Shown piece by piece: positions 15,033 through 22,428 of a stretch of 37,104 bases of DNA. Below the pieces are notes generated by a model, which was not told the origin of the DNA, did no database searches, and worked only from the letters and a program-made list of their open reading frames with translations. The position numbers and the translations under genes were made by a program. Source of the stretch: Chloroflexota bacterium (GTDB taxonomy: Bacteria; Chloroflexota; Chloroflexia; Chloroflexales; Roseiflexaceae); NCBI GenBank assembly GCA_013388755.1, contig JACAEQ010000016.1, positions 1 through 37,104 on the forward strand, given 5' to 3'. Positions within the stretch are counted from its first letter, which is position 1, and each line of letters starts with the position of its first letter.

Positions 15033-15770
15033 TCAGGATTGCCGACCATGCGACCGGCCAAGGATGTAGCCTATCAGGAAGGCGACCACGATCCAGGGCG
15101 CCCATGGGCGTTCGGCGATGAAATCGTTGATAATGCCAAAGACGACCGACTCGGGCCGCAACTGTTCTTCGGGTGGCACGACTACGGTACGCCGTTCGGT
15201 AGGGGGAACGGCAGGCGCTGCCGGCGCAGGGGGGGCTACAGGCGCTTCGAGACCGTTTGGCCCTGGAAGCGGGGCCACCGCCGCTGGCGCCTCAGGTTGC
15301 GCTGGCGCCATGACAGCCGCGGGCATCGCAGTGCGAACCGCGATCTGTTCCACAAGCGCTTTAAGCGACTGGTTGATCAACTGGCGCGATGCGCCTTCGA
15401 TCAGACGCTGCCCGACGCTGGCCAGCACACCGCCAACCTGCGCCTCGCCGGCATACATCAACAGCGTCTGATTCTCCTGTTCGATGAGATCCACGGCACC
15501 GGCACCGTCAACAATGCCATTGGCGCTTCTGCCGTGGGCAATAAGTTTGTAGTGTGCCGGCGGCTCGATATCCTCAAGCCTGATGCGTCCATTATACGTG
15601 CCCCGGATTGCCTGGATGCCGATTTTGACCGTGCCTTCGTACTCGTGATCGCCAGTCTGCTCAAGACGTTCGCAGCCTGGAACGATCCGCGCCAGCACCT
15701 CGATATCGTTAATTGCGGCCCAGACAACGTCGCGCGGCGCATCGATCGTATAGCTGCCGGAGATCTTCAC
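15033..15770 (-). CDS. coxG: CoxG-like SRPBCC protein with C-terminal membrane anchor
   Basis: A 245-residue protein. Residues 1-150 are the CoxG SRPBCC lipid-binding fold ([40 protein letters not shown], then [19 protein letters not shown] in slightly variant form). A Pro/Ala-rich linker spans ~165-205, and a single membrane helix lies near the C-terminus ([16 protein letters not shown]) with a short basic tail. CoxG proteins anchor CO dehydrogenase to the membrane and are reported to handle menaquinone in mycobacteria. I chose the GTG at 15770 with an AAAGGA upstream; the residues encoded farther upstream are Arg/Cys-rich and do not look coding. It is the first gene of the coxG-coxS-coxM set. 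Confidence 0.87.
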   Translation of the reverse strand: MKISGSYTIDAPRDVVWAAINDIEVLARIVPGCERLEQTGDHEYEGTVKIGIQAIRGTYNGRIRLEDIEPPAHYKLIAHGRSANGIVDGAGAVDLIEQENQTLLMYAGEAQVGGVLASVGQRLIEGASRQLINQSLKALVEQIAVRTAMPAAVMAPAQPEAPAAVAPLPGPNGLEAPVAPPAPAAPAVPPTERRTVVVPPEEQLRPESVVFGIINDFIAERPWAPWIVVAFLIGYILGRSHGRQS

Positions 15771-16197
15771 AGAATGGGTCCTTTCATTGCAGCCGGACGA
15801 ACCCACACTACGGGCGGAGCGACCACGCTGCCGCATCCACCGGCACAGCAACCCGCGCGCCAGGCCCGCCAGGGAGCTACCCACGCCAGTTGCAGGATAA
15901 CTCGTGACCGCGCCGCAGTGATTGCATACATTGTGCTACTGCAGGATACAACGGCCAACGCCGCGTAACTCGTCGTAGTGAAGAACTACTGTCGCGCATG
16001 ACAAAACTCCACCGGCGCTGGCGGAGGACAGCGACTGGTCGCGTACTCGGGCGTATCGTTCTCATGCGCTCGGGGTTAATGGTACCGAGAGGCAGGATGT
16101 TTGTCAAGCAAATGGTCGGTCCGGTGTATGCGGAACCGTTACGGTCACGGCAGTAACTGGTGTCAGGGTGTTGCGGCGCGCGAACGGGTCGAGGCTC
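15771..16197 (-). other. Gene-free leader/intergenic stretch upstream of coxG
   Basis: This 427-base stretch has no convincing gene on either strand. A candidate minus-strand promoter lies at 16079-16107, implying a leader of about 300 bases before coxG. A small inverted repeat is visible in the leader (GTAGT-TCTTC-ACTAC, near 15974-15988). I could not match the leader to a known riboswitch by eye, including the molybdenum-cofactor type. Confidence 0.4.
16079..16107 (-). promoter_or_regulatory. Candidate promoter of the coxG-coxS-coxM operon
   Basis: On the minus strand a perfect -35 TTGACA (16107-16102) is followed after 17 bases by TACCAT (16084-16079), a 4-of-6 match to the -10. It would start transcription near 16072. 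Confidence 0.5.
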
Positions 16198-16491
16198 CTA
16201 TCCGCGACGATCCGGCTCACTGCTCCACAGTGCATTCCATAGATCCTGCATCGTCGTCTGCACCGTAGCGATCGTCTGCCGGATGGGGTCCGGCGAAAGG
16301 CGAGCATCAAGGCGTGTGCGCGCATCTTCGATCACATCGGTCAGGAGTGCGTGCGCATGGCGCCCGTAGAGCATCGTCAGTTCATCGGCGTATCGTTCGA
16401 GCATCAACTCGCGATCATTGGTCGGCTGTGGCTCGGCGAGAAATCGTTCGAGCAGCTGGCGCGCTTCGGCGCGGAAATCATCGGTTCCCAT
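16198..16491 (-). CDS. Small helical protein of unknown function
   Basis: A 97-residue, charged, apparently all-helical protein starting MGTDDFRAEARQLLERFL and ending WNALWSSEPDRRG. It has no signal peptide, membrane segment or recognisable motif. I chose the ATG at 16491 because a GAGGGAG lies eight bases upstream; a longer reading to 16551 adds a Cys/Arg-rich start with no ribosome site. It sits 168 bases after the ParA-like gene on the same strand and ~90 bases before the candidate cox promoter. It could be a partner of the ParA protein or a cox-associated protein; neither is shown. Confidence 0.6.
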   Translation of the reverse strand: MGTDDFRAEARQLLERFLAEPQPTNDRELMLERYADELTMLYGRHAHALLTDVIEDARTRLDARLSPDPIRQTIATVQTTMQDLWNALWSSEPDRRG

Positions 16492-16659
16492 GCGGGTTGC
16501 TCCCTCGTCGTATATGCCGATACGACGGCAAACGCCGGTAACGAGTTGCATGCTAAAGCTACGGTGACCGGTTGAAGATTGAATGGCACAGGGATATCAT
16601 TTCAAGCAGCGCCACAGTGGAAAAGTCCGTCCTGTCGGGCTGCGTATGGCCTGTAACCT

Positions 16660-17628
16660 TCAGCGTTCCCGCGCCAGTACCTGCGTCTTGTAACGGCAAT
16701 GGTCACAATAACTCACGCGGTAGCCGGCCAGGGTCGCATGCTGGAGCGAACGCCCGCAGTTCGGGCATGATTCGGCGGATGGCGCGAGTGAGGCGCTGCG
16801 CGGCGACGCAACCGCAGCGGTGGGCGGCGCAACCGCAGGTGCCGGCCGGCGCGCAACCGGTGCGGGCGCTGCCTGTGCGGCGGCGCCATACCCAAACGTC
16901 TTGCTGATATGCTCGACCAGCAGCGCATAGTCAATCGCACCACGTGAGCGCGGATCGTACTCGTAAATCGTCTTACCGTGCGCTGGCGCCTCAGAGAGCC
17001 GGACGTTCACCCGCACCGGCGGTGCAACCAGCGCGCCGTAACGCGAGCGCAGGCTGGACAGCAACTCTCCTGACTGGCGCACGCGCGGATCGTACATCGT
17101 CGGCACGATCATCCGGATGCTTCCGCTACCGCCTTTAACGCGCCCGACCTGAGTAAACAACAGATCGAGACTCTTCACCGAGAAGTGCTCGATCGTGGTT
17201 GGCGCAATCACATCCTGCGCACACACCAGCGCATTCACATTCAACGGCGTCAACGAACCGGCAGAGTCAATCAGTACAAAATCGTACGCGCCGAGCGCCG
17301 GCTGCAACGCCTGCGCCAGCACCCGGCTCCAGTCGGGGCGGCGGGCGATCACCGGTTGCGCGCCAAGCAATGTCGCGTCAGCCGCCAGCAGATGGAGACC
17401 GGGCCGGGCCTCCAGAACGCAACGATCGACCGCAGCGCCATCCACCAGCACATCGTACAACGTCCGTCGCGGCTGCACCCCCAGCGCCATCGCCAGGTTT
17501 CCCTGGGCGTCCGTATCGACCAGCAGCACCCGCGCGCCTTTCAACGCCAGGCCCGCGCCGACGTTCACAACCGTCGTCGTCTTCCCAATGCCGCCCTTCA
17601 GATTAGCGACCGCAATAACTCGCGCCAC
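16660..17628 (-). CDS. Orphan ParA/Soj ATPase with C-terminal zinc ribbon
   Basis: A 322-residue protein. Residues 1-245 are a ParA-type ATPase: the deviant Walker A KGGIGKTTT (11-19), switch I/Walker A' LLVDTDAQGNL, and Walker B FVLIDSAGSLTPL, with the late NVRLSEAPAHGKTIYEYDP block typical of Soj. A Pro/Ala-rich linker (~250-285) leads to a zinc ribbon with CxxC pairs C288/C291 and C308/C311. ParA proteins position chromosomes, plasmids or large complexes. A ribbon at the end is unusual, and no parB gene lies beside it. The GTG at 17628 has GGGGAG seven bases upstream; a longer ATG start at 17649 is possible. Its cargo is unknown. Confidence 0.88.
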   Translation of the reverse strand: MARVIAVANLKGGIGKTTTVVNVGAGLALKGARVLLVDTDAQGNLAMALGVQPRRTLYDVLVDGAAVDRCVLEARPGLHLLAADATLLGAQPVIARRPDWSRVLAQALQPALGAYDFVLIDSAGSLTPLNVNALVCAQDVIAPTTIEHFSVKSLDLLFTQVGRVKGGSGSIRMIVPTMYDPRVRQSGELLSSLRSRYGALVAPPVRVNVRLSEAPAHGKTIYEYDPRSRGAIDYALLVEHISKTFGYGAAAQAAPAPVARRPAPAVAPPTAAVASPRSASLAPSAESCPNCGRSLQHATLAGYRVSYCDHCRYKTQVLARER

Positions 17629-17696
17629 CTGTCTACTCCCCGGACGCATCTGTGGCTGTATTGCCGCAGTGTAGCACATCCACACCGGCGACACAA

Positions 17697-17712
17697 ACAG
17701 TTAGAAAACTGT
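17697..17712. promoter_or_regulatory. Inverted repeat upstream of the parA-like gene
   Basis: ACAGTT (17697-17702) and AACTGT (17707-17712) form a perfect dyad around AGAA. It lies ~70 bases upstream of the parA-like start in an A/T-richer patch that also contains a minus-strand TTGACT (17742-17737). It may be an operator; I could not define a well-spaced promoter here. Confidence 0.3.
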
Positions 17713-17870
17713 CATAGCTGCTGTGCATCTGTTTAGAGTCAATTCATTGCAGCGTGCTACAGTGGTGCCGTTCCGTGAGATGACGGCGCTGACTTCATGG
17801 CGCGGCGCCACCGTTGCATGTAATGCCGTCGCTGGCGGTATGGCCCGGTGTGCGGCAAGGAGATGTTCTG

Positions 17871-18914
17871 GTGCTTATCGCTCGTTCTCCGGTGCGGATC
17901 AGCTTTGGTGGCGGCGGAACGGATCTGGCCGCGTACTACAGCCGTTTCGGCGGCATGGTGGTCAGCGCATCGATAAATAAGTACATTTACGGCATTGTGA
18001 CGAAGAACTTCGACACGACCTTCCAGGTTATCTCTGCCGATTACCGCAGCAGCATCCTGAAGGTGCCGGTTGATGGCCGGGCCTACACCGGCAGCCTGGA
18101 GATGCGGCTTGGCCAGGTGATTTACGAGCATTTCAACCTGCGCATGCCGATCAACGTGTTCATCGCTTCGGAAGTGCCGCCCGGTACGGGCCTCGGTTCA
18201 TCCAGTTCGGTGTCGGTGACGCTGTGCAATATCTGTAGCACGCTGGTGGGCGAAAACCTGAACAAGCGCCAGCTGGCCGAGACGGCATATGAGATCGAAA
18301 CCAGGCGCCTCGAAGCGCCGATCGGCAAGCAGGATCAGTATGCAGCAGCGTTTGGCGGTCTTAACTGCTTCGAGTTCACCACCGAGGGTGTCCGGGTGAC
18401 ACCGTTGAAAATGAGCACCGGTGGCATCCGCACCCTTGAGCGGCGGCTGATGCTGTTCTACACCGGCGCCACGCGCCAGGCGCGCGAGATCCTGAGCGAA
18501 CAGCGCGAACGTAGCGAGCAGCGCGCCGGAAAGACGGTCGAGGCGTTACATCGGATCAAAGAACTTGGCTGGCAGATCAAGGCTGCCCTCGAAGAGGAGC
18601 GCTTCGATGATTTCGGCGGGCTGCTCCACGAAAGCTGGCAGCATAAGAAACAACTCGCCAGTGGTGTAACCAACAGCGCCATTGATGAAGCCTATGCCGC
18701 GGCAATGCACGCGGGCGCGGGCGGTGGCAAGATCACCGGAGCCGGTGGCGGCGGCTTCCTGATGATCTATTGCCGCGAAGAACAGCAAGATGCGGTTCAC
18801 GATGCGCTCGAAGGGCTCGGCCTGCTCCAGGTGCGCTGCGCCTTCGAATTCGAAGGTGCCCGCATCCTTCTCCATACCAATTTGCTCAATTCGCCCTACA
18901 ACTGGAGTGAGTGA
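17871..18914 (+). CDS. hddA: D-glycero-D-manno-heptose 7-phosphate kinase (GHMP family)
   Basis: A 347-residue GHMP-family kinase predicted to phosphorylate heptose 7-phosphate at C1 for nucleotide-activated heptose synthesis. RSPVRISFGGGGTDL is the N-terminal substrate block, PPGTGLGSSSS (103-113) is the ATP-binding GHMP motif, PIGKQDQYAAAFGG is typical of HddA-like sugar kinases, and KITGAGGGGFLMIY is the C-terminal glycine-rich motif. The GTG at 17871 has AAGGAG eight bases upstream. The next gene encodes the heptose-bisphosphate phosphatase, which strongly supports the heptose role. A fucokinase-like or other sugar-1-kinase activity is the main alternative. It is the first gene of the long glycan locus. 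Confidence 0.88.
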   Translation: MLIARSPVRISFGGGGTDLAAYYSRFGGMVVSASINKYIYGIVTKNFDTTFQVISADYRSSILKVPVDGRAYTGSLEMRLGQVIYEHFNLRMPINVFIASEVPPGTGLGSSSSVSVTLCNICSTLVGENLNKRQLAETAYEIETRRLEAPIGKQDQYAAAFGGLNCFEFTTEGVRVTPLKMSTGGIRTLERRLMLFYTGATRQAREILSEQRERSEQRAGKTVEALHRIKELGWQIKAALEEERFDDFGGLLHESWQHKKQLASGVTNSAIDEAYAAAMHAGAGGGKITGAGGGGFLMIYCREEQQDAVHDALEGLGLLQVRCAFEFEGARILLHTNLLNSPYNWSE

Positions 18915-18989
18915 GGCGCTTCGGCGCAGGGAACGCACGAATGCCCGATCACTGGTCGCCGGTCCAACGGGATGAGAGAGGTGAGAACG

Positions 18990-19619
18990 ATGGGAGCAAT
19001 ATTCCTGGATCGTGACGGCGTGATCAATGAGAATCGCACCGACCATGTCAAGTCCTGGGAGGAATTCGTCTTCCTCCCCGGCGCGCTGACAGCCCTTCGC
19101 TGGCTCAACCTTGCCGGGTTTCGCATTTTCATCGTCACCAACCAGGCCGTGATCGGGCGTAACATCGTCTCGGTTCAGACGGTCGAGGAAATCCATGGTC
19201 GCATGCTGGTGCAGATCGCTCGTCAAGGTGGCCAGATTCACGATATCCGCTATTGCCCGCACGCCAGTGATGCCAACTGCGACTGCCGCAAGCCACGCCC
19301 CGGTATGCTGCGCGACCTTGCGCAACGCTGGGGGGTGAACCTGTCCCGTTCCTATATGATCGGCGACGCCTGGACCGACATCGCCGCCGGGCGCGCCGCC
19401 GGAACACATAGTATACTGGTGCGCACCGGGCGCGGAGCTCAACACGCCACCCTTCCTGAAACACAGCAGCACCCGCCCGACTATGTGGCCAACGACCTGA
19501 TGGGCGCCGTTGCATGGCTGCTGCACCAGGAACAGCGCACCCTGGTCCAGCCGGAAGATGCCCAGCCGCTGCTGGTGCGGCAGGTCGGCCTGGCACCATC
19601 ATACTCGGTTGGCATGTGA
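18990..19619 (+). CDS. gmhB: D-glycero-D-manno-heptose 1,7-bisphosphate 7-phosphatase (HAD)
   Basis: A 209-residue HAD phosphatase that removes the C7 phosphate of heptose bisphosphate. FLDRDGVINE carries the nucleophile D7 and acid/base D9, and IVTNQAVIGR is motif II. The structural zinc site is C89, H91, C97, C99 (YCPHASDANCDCRKPRPGM, the GmhB hallmark), and MIGDAWTDIAAGRAAG is motif IV. I chose the ATG at 18990, with GAGG eight bases upstream; an in-frame ATG at 18972 is possible. A ~35-residue tail after the HAD core has no known role. With the hddA-like kinase it covers two steps of heptose activation. The isomerase and nucleotidyltransferase are not in this window. Confidence 0.93.
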   Translation: MGAIFLDRDGVINENRTDHVKSWEEFVFLPGALTALRWLNLAGFRIFIVTNQAVIGRNIVSVQTVEEIHGRMLVQIARQGGQIHDIRYCPHASDANCDCRKPRPGMLRDLAQRWGVNLSRSYMIGDAWTDIAAGRAAGTHSILVRTGRGAQHATLPETQQHPPDYVANDLMGAVAWLLHQEQRTLVQPEDAQPLLVRQVGLAPSYSVGM

Positions 19620-19679
19620 CCTTCGGGTACGCGCCGTAGTAGACGCCGCCCCGGCGGCAGTGGCAGGAGATCAGACACC

Positions 19680-21410
19680 ATGATTACATGGGACGAAACA
19701 GTCCGTTTGTCGCGCATCGTGCTCCGCTGGTGGTGGGTCATTCTTCTGGCCGTTGCGCTCTCAGGCGGCACCGCTACGCTCATCAGCCTTGTGGGGACGC
19801 GCTACTACGTCGCTCGCGCCACACTCATGATCGGGAACACTATCGAGAGCCAGCGCCCCGAGCCGACGCAACTTCAGGTTGGCTCGGCGCTTGGCCGCTT
19901 CTACCGCGAACTTGCCAGGCGCGAACGTATCCTTCGTCCTGTGCAGGAACAACTGAATCTGCCGTTCTCATGGGAAGTCATCGCCGAGCGGATGCTCGCC
20001 ACGGTCGCGGTCGAGAACGCTAACCTGCTCGAAATCTATATCACTGATTCCAATCCGGTACGGGCAGCGGCAATCGCCAACGCGATCAGTGATCAACTGA
20101 TCGCTTATAGCCCGACATCACCGGATAAGATCGCAGCCGAGCAGATGACCATCGAACAGCAGTTGCGCGAAAGTGAGACGCGCCTGAACAACCTGCGCGC
20201 CCGGATCGAGGAAACAACGCTGCGCCGACAGCAAGTTGTGTCTGCCAGCGACCTGGCGGAGATCAATACGACGCTGACTCAGCTCGAACTCAGCGTCGCC
20301 GCCGAGCAGTCGATGTATAGCAATCTGCTGGCGTACAAGAATAGCAGCGTCGTCAATGTGCTGTTGCCGTTCGAACGCGCAGAACCGCCCGTACAACCGC
20401 TTCCTTCCAACCGCGTGCTGATAGCGCTCTTCGCCGGCCTTGGCGGTTTGCTTCTGGCGCTCGGGGCCGTCTTCCTGCTTGACCGGATTGATGGGCGTCT
20501 GTATGCCCCGCGCGATCTGCGCGATCGTCTCGGTCTGAATGTTCTTGGTGCAGTGTCTGGCGGATCACCGATCCATATGAGCGGTGACGAGGCTGCACAT
20601 GCGCGAATCAATGCCATCCGCACGATCCAGACAAATGTGATGCTCGCGGCTGGTGATACTGATGTACACACGCTCCTGATCACCAGCCCGGGTGTTAATG
20701 AACGCCGAACCGCCGTTGCGGTCGATCTGGCCGATCTCTATGCGCGTTCTGGCCATCGCGTGCTCCTGGTTGACGCCGATCCGGCTGATGCGGCACTGAC
20801 CCGGCTCCTCAACAGGGAACCTGCGGCGGAACGGCCCTGGACGCGCCTGACTGCCACTGCTGCCGCCGAATTGCAGCGCATTATTCAGCCGACGCCGATC
20901 CCTGGCGTGACACTGCTTCCCGTCGTGCCAACAGTCGCCGGGCAACCGGCGATGCTCGGTTCGCGTCGCTGGCAGGAAATCGTCGCCCTCCTTTCCGGCG
21001 CCGCAGACATTGTCATTTTCGATGGCCCCGCAACCCTTGGCGGGCCGGATGCAGCGCTCCTGGCGCCGCATGTCGACGCGGTCATCCTGCTGGCCGATCC
21101 GGCAGTGGACAGCCGAACCCAGATCGATGAAAGCAAGGCGCTGCTCACCCAGCAACCCGAGACGCGATTGCTTGGCGGGATCATGGTGCTGGAGGCGACA
21201 TCCGCCACGACAGGCACATCGTCTGCTGCCGAAGCACCGCACCGGTACGCCCCTCCTGCAACGGCTGGTGACTCTGATGCTGCTGATGCCGTCGTGTCTC
21301 CGGCGACAACCGGCTCAACGCGCAATGGTTCGATGCGGCGGCGCCGTTCCCAGGAGATGCATGATACCGGCGCAGCGGTTACCGGCTCGGAAGGTTCTGT
21401 TACAGGGTAA
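19680..21410 (+). CDS. Chain-length determinant/BY-kinase-like protein with broken P-loop
   Basis: A 576-residue Wzz/CapAB-like membrane protein. An N-terminal membrane helix (~18-38), a periplasmic coiled-coil region (~150-215) and a second helix (~248-270) form the Wzz chain-length domain. A cytoplasmic ParA-like tyrosine-kinase domain spans ~310-490. Its Walker A' LLVDADPADA (D365, D367) and Walker B IVIFDGPATLGG (D448) are present. The P-loop, however, reads SPGVNERRTAVAVDLA (336-351) where family members have a GK(S/T) after the glycine. The C-terminus is Ala/Ser/Thr-rich with no tyrosine cluster. It probably regulates glycan length or export without kinase activity. The start at 19680 has AGGAG upstream. 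Confidence 0.87.
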   Translation: MITWDETVRLSRIVLRWWWVILLAVALSGGTATLISLVGTRYYVARATLMIGNTIESQRPEPTQLQVGSALGRFYRELARRERILRPVQEQLNLPFSWEVIAERMLATVAVENANLLEIYITDSNPVRAAAIANAISDQLIAYSPTSPDKIAAEQMTIEQQLRESETRLNNLRARIEETTLRRQQVVSASDLAEINTTLTQLELSVAAEQSMYSNLLAYKNSSVVNVLLPFERAEPPVQPLPSNRVLIALFAGLGGLLLALGAVFLLDRIDGRLYAPRDLRDRLGLNVLGAVSGGSPIHMSGDEAAHARINAIRTIQTNVMLAAGDTDVHTLLITSPGVNERRTAVAVDLADLYARSGHRVLLVDADPADAALTRLLNREPAAERPWTRLTATAAAELQRIIQPTPIPGVTLLPVVPTVAGQPAMLGSRRWQEIVALLSGAADIVIFDGPATLGGPDAALLAPHVDAVILLADPAVDSRTQIDESKALLTQQPETRLLGGIMVLEATSATTGTSSAAEAPHRYAPPATAGDSDAADAVVSPATTGSTRNGSMRRRRSQEMHDTGAAVTGSEGSVTG

Positions 21411-21416
21411 TAGCCA

Positions 21417-22142
21417 ATGGCGTCCCAGCTCAACCTTTACATTTCACGCCAGGCGTCATCGGTCGGGCGGTATCTATGGGAGCAACTGGTCCAGTGGGCC
21501 TGTGGCTGGATGCCAGGGATCGCCGGTATCGGTTTGCGCGCATTTGCGTATCGTCTGATCATGCATATGGACGGCATTGCCGCGATCGAGGACGGGGTGC
21601 GGATTCGGTTCGCCGACAACGTTGCTCTCGGTCGCGGCGCGTATCTTGACCACGGCGTCTATCTCCATGCCTGCCCTGGCGGCATTTCCATCGGCGCCGA
21701 AAGCTATGTCATGAAAAATGCGATTCTGCACGTCTACAACTTCCGCGATCTGCCGCACGCCGGTATTCGGATCGGTGCGCGCTCGCTCATCGGCGAAGCA
21801 TGCATTCTTCGCGGCCAGGGAGGCATAACGATCGGCGATGACGTCTTCCTTGCGCCGATGGTGCAGATGCTGGCAGTGAACCATATCTACCATGACACGG
21901 CACGCCCCATCAGCCTGCAAGGGATTACATGCCAGGGCATCACTGTCGCCGATGGCGCGTGGATTGGCGGTGGCGCCATCATTCTTGATGGGGTGCGTAT
22001 CGGCCGCAACGCGGGCGTTGGGGCTGGCGCCGTGGTGACACGCGACGTGCCGGATTACTGCGTTGTGATCGGCAACCCCGCGCGCGTCGTGCGCGACCTC
22101 CGTAGCCAGCCGGTGGCGCCGGCGAATGTTCCAGTGTATTGA
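21417..22142 (+). CDS. Left-handed beta-helix (hexapeptide) acyltransferase
   Basis: A 241-residue trimeric-type O- or N-acyltransferase. Hexapeptide repeats run from ~residue 60 to ~225 ([46 protein letters not shown], and [21 protein letters not shown]). The conserved VNHIYHD holds the probable catalytic histidine, as in the WbbJ/maltose-acetyltransferase group. [12 protein letters not shown] near the end is also typical. It begins six bases after the preceding stop, so the two are cotranscribed. It probably acetylates a sugar of the surface glycan; the acceptor is unknown. Confidence 0.9.
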   Translation: MASQLNLYISRQASSVGRYLWEQLVQWACGWMPGIAGIGLRAFAYRLIMHMDGIAAIEDGVRIRFADNVALGRGAYLDHGVYLHACPGGISIGAESYVMKNAILHVYNFRDLPHAGIRIGARSLIGEACILRGQGGITIGDDVFLAPMVQMLAVNHIYHDTARPISLQGITCQGITVADGAWIGGGAIILDGVRIGRNAGVGAGAVVTRDVPDYCVVIGNPARVVRDLRSQPVAPANVPVY

Positions 22143-22175
22143 ACCGTGCAACATTGCGACCGGTCAGACCCATAC

Positions 22176-22231
22176 CTGCCACCGTGCCACCGTGCCACCT
22201 TCAACGTCAAACCTTCAATGTTCCACCTGCC
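22176..22231 (+). repeat. Degenerate 8-bp then 7-bp tandem repeats
   Basis: Three 8-base units, CTGCCACC, GTGCCACC and GTGCCACC (22176-22199), run into a 7-base ladder: ACCTTCA, ACGTCAA, ACCTTCA, ATGTTCC, ACCTGCC (22197-22231). The 286-base gap 22143-22428 that holds them has no gene. The layout resembles the short tandemly repeated heptamers known from other phototrophs. Confidence 0.6.
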
Positions 22232-22379
22232 GCTCTGATACTTCCTGACGCGCCCCTCACGCCCCTTCCCGGATCGCGTCATCCGATTGTCATATCGCTG
22301 TGTCACTATCTCACCAGTGATCGTATGCGACTGCGCCGCCCCATGCACGAATGAATAGAGCTGTGCCCGCTGTACTGGC

Positions 22380-22407
22380 GGTTATCGGCTGTCGGCTATT
22401 GGTTATT
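22380..22407 (+). repeat. Degenerate heptamer tandem repeat, four units
   Basis: Four consecutive 7-base units GGTTATC, GGCTGTC, GGCTATT and GGTTATT fit the consensus GGYTRTY. They end 22 bases before the start codon of the next glycosyltransferase, just upstream of its AAGGAG. Confidence 0.65.
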
Positions 22408-22428
22408 CACATGTAAGGAGCCAGAGAT

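Noticed and set aside
15877-16107. Small minus-strand frame (76 codons) between the helical protein and coxG
   Set aside because: It overlaps the candidate promoter, has Arg/Ser-rich composition and no ribosome-binding site.
18546-19526. Minus-strand open frame of 326 codons opposite hddA and gmhB
   Set aside because: Both plus-strand genes have strong catalytic motifs; the antisense frame spans the gap between them and has none.
22176-22407. CRISPR array
   Set aside because: The repeats are 7-8 bases long, degenerate and directly adjacent, with no spacers and no cas genes in the window.
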